Positions 61,385-64,000 of a DNA stretch of 64,000 nt are shown here, in pieces. The DNA lies in assembly GCA_020636105.1 (NCBI GenBank), contig JACJYL010000001.1, positions 434,001-498,000 on the forward strand, read 5' to 3'. A program made the translations under genes and the position numbers. The DNA is from Lewinellaceae bacterium (GTDB lineage: Bacteria; Bacteroidota; Bacteroidia; Chitinophagales; Saprospiraceae). The notes under the pieces are model-generated. The model had not been told where the DNA came from. It searched no databases and saw nothing but the letters and a program-made list of their open reading frames with translations. Position 1 is the first letter of the stretch. Every line of letters starts with the position of its first letter.

Positions 61385-62652
61385 TGAACGAACTCATAAA
61401 GCTTAAAATAGATGGCAAAGAGATTGAAGCTATTGAAGGTCGACCATTGGTGGAGGTAGCCAGAGAAAACGGCATCAATATTCCGACGCTTTGTCATTTT
61501 AAAGATATTTATCCCCCGTTATCAACCTGCCGCATCTGTACCTGCAAAATTGATGGCAGAATGGATACGGCCTGTACAACTAACGTTAGGAACGGCATGG
61601 AAGTAGATGTCAGCTCTCCTGAAATAGCAGATATAAGAAAAGCAGTGGTTGAAATGTTGTTTGCAGAAGGAAACCACAATTGTCCTGCGTGTACCAAGAG
61701 TGGAAATTGTGACCTTCAAAGAAGGGGATATGAAATGGGATTGTCCATTTCCAGGTTCCCACACCTTTTTAAACGTCGTCCGCGTGATTTTAGCATGGAA
61801 AGAATTTTCATGGAACACAACCGCTGCGTACTCTGCAAACGGTGTATTGAATTAATCAAAACAGACGATGGTAAAAACGTTTTCTCCTTCCAAAACAGAG
61901 GACATAAAGTTTTGGTGGGCATCGATTATGAACTGGAGCGGGAATTAAGTGATGAAAAGATTGAACTGGCCAGGGATATTTGTCCCGTGGGAGCTATTCT
62001 GGTGAAAGGAAAAACAGGAGCTACTCCTTTTGGGGTACGTAAATTTGACCTTGACCAGGATATGAAATACGTACCTACCCAGGAATTGAAAGTCAATTTG
62101 CCTAAGGATAAAAAACCGGTTATTGCTACTACATCGCTTGCCGGTTGCTTCGGGTGCCATATGTCTATCCTTGATATCGATACTGAATTGCTCGACATCA
62201 TCGAATTGGTTGAATTCAATAAGTCTCCCCTGACAGATATCAAAAAATTCACTAAACGGTGTGATATAGGAATTATCGAAGGCGGTATTGCCAACAATGA
62301 GAACATTGAAGTGCTGAAAGCCTTCCGGGATAATTGTGATATTCTGATTGGTCTGGGAGAATGTGCCATCTGGGGTGGGCTGCCTGCCATGAGGAATATC
62401 GTACCGCTGGAAGAATGCCTGGAAGAAGCTTATTTACACTCAGTAACAAGTGAGGCCGGGGCAAATATAATCCCGAGAAGCGACGATATCCCAAGATTAC
62501 TTGATAAGGTTTATTCAACCAATGATATTGTTAAAATAGACTATTTCATTCCGGGTTGCCCACCTAATGCTGATCACATCTGGAAAGTGGTGAAAAGTGT
62601 ATTGTCCGGTGAGCAAATTCCAATTTCTTACAAAGAATTCAAATACGATTGA
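61381..62652 (+). CDS. hoxUY: Fused hydrogenase HoxU-HoxY (diaphorase ferredoxin-like plus [NiFe] small subunit)
   Basis: A 423-residue product. Residues 1-235 match HoxU: [2Fe-2S] ligands Cys38, 50, 53, 65; a His-Cys3 [4Fe-4S] site His99, Cys101, 104, 110; and CVLCKRC (149, 152, 155) with Cys201. After a linker of about 20 residues, 245-423 match the small subunit HoxY: AGCFGCHMSILDID (Cys256, 259), GECAIWGG (Cys328), PGCPPNADHIW (Cys393), the four proximal-cluster Cys. In known group 3d operons hoxU and hoxY are separate genes. An internal ATG (about residue 232) could also start HoxY alone. Confidence 0.92.
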   Translation: MMNELIKLKIDGKEIEAIEGRPLVEVARENGINIPTLCHFKDIYPPLSTCRICTCKIDGRMDTACTTNVRNGMEVDVSSPEIADIRKAVVEMLFAEGNHNCPACTKSGNCDLQRRGYEMGLSISRFPHLFKRRPRDFSMERIFMEHNRCVLCKRCIELIKTDDGKNVFSFQNRGHKVLVGIDYELERELSDEKIELARDICPVGAILVKGKTGATPFGVRKFDLDQDMKYVPTQELKVNLPKDKKPVIATTSLAGCFGCHMSILDIDTELLDIIELVEFNKSPLTDIKKFTKRCDIGIIEGGIANNENIEVLKAFRDNCDILIGLGECAIWGGLPAMRNIVPLEECLEEAYLHSVTSEAGANIIPRSDDIPRLLDKVYSTNDIVKIDYFIPGCPPNADHIWKVVKSVLSGEQIPISYKEFKYD

Positions 62653-62698
62653 TTTTAAGCAAACCATTCGTTTTTTGAATTAACATAAAAGCAATAAT

Positions 62699-64000
62699 AT
62701 GAAAAATAAAATAGTCATTGATCCGGTAACCAGAGTGGAAGGTCATGGAAAGGTGACCATCAATCTGGATGAAAACGGTAAGGTTAAAGATTCTTTTTTC
62801 CATATAGTTGAATTCAGGGGTTTTGAAAAATTCATCCAGGGACATGGATATTGGGCCGTTCCCGTGATAGTGCAAAGACTTTGCGGTATTTGTCCTGTGA
62901 GTCACCACCTGGCGGCTGCCAAGGCTATCGATCAAATTGTGGGGATTGATCCTGAAGACTTGTCTCCCACAGCCTATAAATTGAGAAAACTGCTGCATTA
63001 CGGGCAGGTATTTCAATCCCACGCCTTGCATTTCTTTTACCTGGCTTCCCCTGATTTATTGTTTGGGGTGGAAGCCCCGGTAGAAAAAAGAAATGTGGTA
63101 GCCGTTGCCATGGAGCACCGAGAGTTGGCCCGGCAAGGTATTACCATGCGTAAATTCGGTCAGGAAATCATTCGCGCTATTGCCGGAAAAAAAATTCACG
63201 GAATCTCTGCGGTTCCGGGGGGCGTTCACAAAAACCTGAGCGTTCATGAAAGAGATTATTTCCTCAATGGAAAGGAAATCGAATCTATTGATACCATGAT
63301 AGAATGGTCATTGGGTACACTGGAATTCCTCAAATCTTTTCATGTGGCCAACCAGGATTGGATGGATTCTTTCGCCGCCTATAATACCGGGCACCTGGGA
63401 CTCGTGGGAAAAGATGGAGCCATGGAATTATATGATGGAAACCTCAGAGCTATTGACAGCTCAGGAAAGATCACCCTCAATGACGTTCCTGATTTCCAAT
63501 ATGCCGATTATTTCGCCGAAGAGGTGAAATCATGGTCTTACATGAAGTTCCCCTATATTAAACATCTGGGACGTGAAAACGGCTCCAATAGAGTAGGGCC
63601 TTTGGCGAGAATAAATATTTGCGACAAAATTAATACGCCCCTGGCAGAAATGGAACGTAGAGAGTTCATGGCCTATACTGGTAATAAGCCGAACAATATG
63701 ACCATGCACACCCATTTGGCAAGGGTCATAGAAATTCTACATTGTGCGGAAGTTATGAAAGAGTTATTGCACGATGAGGATATTTTAGGAGATGAGTTGG
63801 TAAGAAAAGGTACGCAGCGGGAACATGGCGTTGGCATCATCGAAGCACCCCGCGGAACCTTGATTCATGATTATGAGGTAGATAAGTCCGGTAAAGTCCG
63901 GAAATGTAATCTCATTGTTTCTACCACGCATAATAATGCGCCTATGAACGAGGCGGTAAACTGGGTAGCAAAAAAGATCTTTGACAAAAAGCAAAAAGTG
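62699..64000 (+). CDS. hoxH: [NiFe]-hydrogenase large subunit HoxH, C-terminus cut by window edge
   Basis: 434 codons from the ATG at 62699, open to the window end. It holds the [NiFe] active site: RVEGHGK at 12-18 and the L1 signature RLCGICPVSHH with Cys62 and Cys65. The C-terminal L2 motif (DPCxxCxxH) lies beyond the window. HDxAxGVHKNL-type and APRGTLIHDY segments agree with group 3 bidirectional enzymes. It is 46 nt after hoxUY, and accessory maturation genes probably follow. Confidence 0.95.
   Translation, partial: MKNKIVIDPVTRVEGHGKVTINLDENGKVKDSFFHIVEFRGFEKFIQGHGYWAVPVIVQRLCGICPVSHHLAAAKAIDQIVGIDPEDLSPTAYKLRKLLHYGQVFQSHALHFFYLASPDLLFGVEAPVEKRNVVAVAMEHRELARQGITMRKFGQEIIRAIAGKKIHGISAVPGGVHKNLSVHERDYFLNGKEIESIDTMIEWSLGTLEFLKSFHVANQDWMDSFAAYNTGHLGLVGKDGAMELYDGNLRAIDSSGKITLNDVPDFQYADYFAEEVKSWSYMKFPYIKHLGRENGSNRVGPLARINICDKINTPLAEMERREFMAYTGNKPNNMTMHTHLARVIEILHCAEVMKELLHDEDILGDELVRKGTQREHGVGIIEAPRGTLIHDYEVDKSGKVRKCNLIVSTTHNNAPMNEAVNWVAKKIFDKKQKV

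Noticed and set aside
1..64000. CRISPR array, prophage or intact insertion sequence
   Set aside because: No regular direct repeats with spacers, integrase, phage structural gene or transposase frame is present.

Overview
The window looks like a chromosomal segment of a Bacteroidota bacterium, most probably a Saprospiraceae-like marine or sludge filament (lineage is inference). The evidence is TAnnTTTG promoter elements instead of a sigma-70 -10 box, few Shine-Dalgarno sequences, a type IX secretion (T9SS) sorting domain, DUF5777 barrels, periplasmic two-component propeller sensors, LytTR regulators and many signal-peptide or lipoprotein genes. No rRNA, phage, complete insertion sequence or CRISPR array is visible.

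Layout. 0-7.7 kb: an edge-truncated membrane-anchored protein, folP, a membrane protein, an S37-type peptidase, an unknown membrane-anchored protein, an MFS exporter and ung. 7.9-12.2 kb: a YceI protein directly followed by a LytS-type propeller sensor kinase and a LytTR regulator. 12.2-16.5 kb: an 820-nt gap holding a possible small transcript, then a TPR/outer-membrane barrel protein and a processive family-2 glycosyltransferase, probably an exopolysaccharide pair. 16.6-19.8 kb: a five-gene envelope module (two cytochrome-c-like lipoproteins, an OB-fold protein, YceI, DUF5777 barrel). 19.8-29.9 kb: transporters (Bcr/CflA, SulP), an extradiol dioxygenase, a tRNA-Arg with a damaged tandem copy, a DUF6263-like lipoprotein, a large BNR/VPS10-like secreted protein, a PspC protein and a PKD-like protein.

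29.9-38 kb: a 900-nt gene-poor gap with a repeated leader, a sulfur-type operon (split YeeE/YedE plus a cysteine-less pyridine-nucleotide flavoprotein), thioredoxin, a lone trpA, a RluD-family pseudouridine synthase, a LuxC-family acyl-CoA reductase, a GNAT enzyme and a small membrane protein. 38-48 kb: a surface cluster with a ~1970-residue secreted protein, a five-Fn3 protein and an outer-membrane barrel. 48-52.7 kb: an apparent phosphorelay with an OmpR-type regulator convergent to an Hpt protein and a hybrid propeller kinase. 52.8-59.1 kb: VOC protein, two thioredoxin-fold proteins, ychF, rlmH, a two-PDZ T9SS-sorted protein and an SDR enzyme.

59.6-64 kb: a group-3d-like NAD-linked [NiFe] hydrogenase, hoxF - hoxUY - hoxH, running off the right edge. 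The diaphorase ferredoxin-like subunit (HoxU) and the hydrogenase small subunit (HoxY) are one open reading frame. This fusion is the most unusual gene architecture in the window. The surface cluster at 38-48 kb is the best candidate for an undescribed system.
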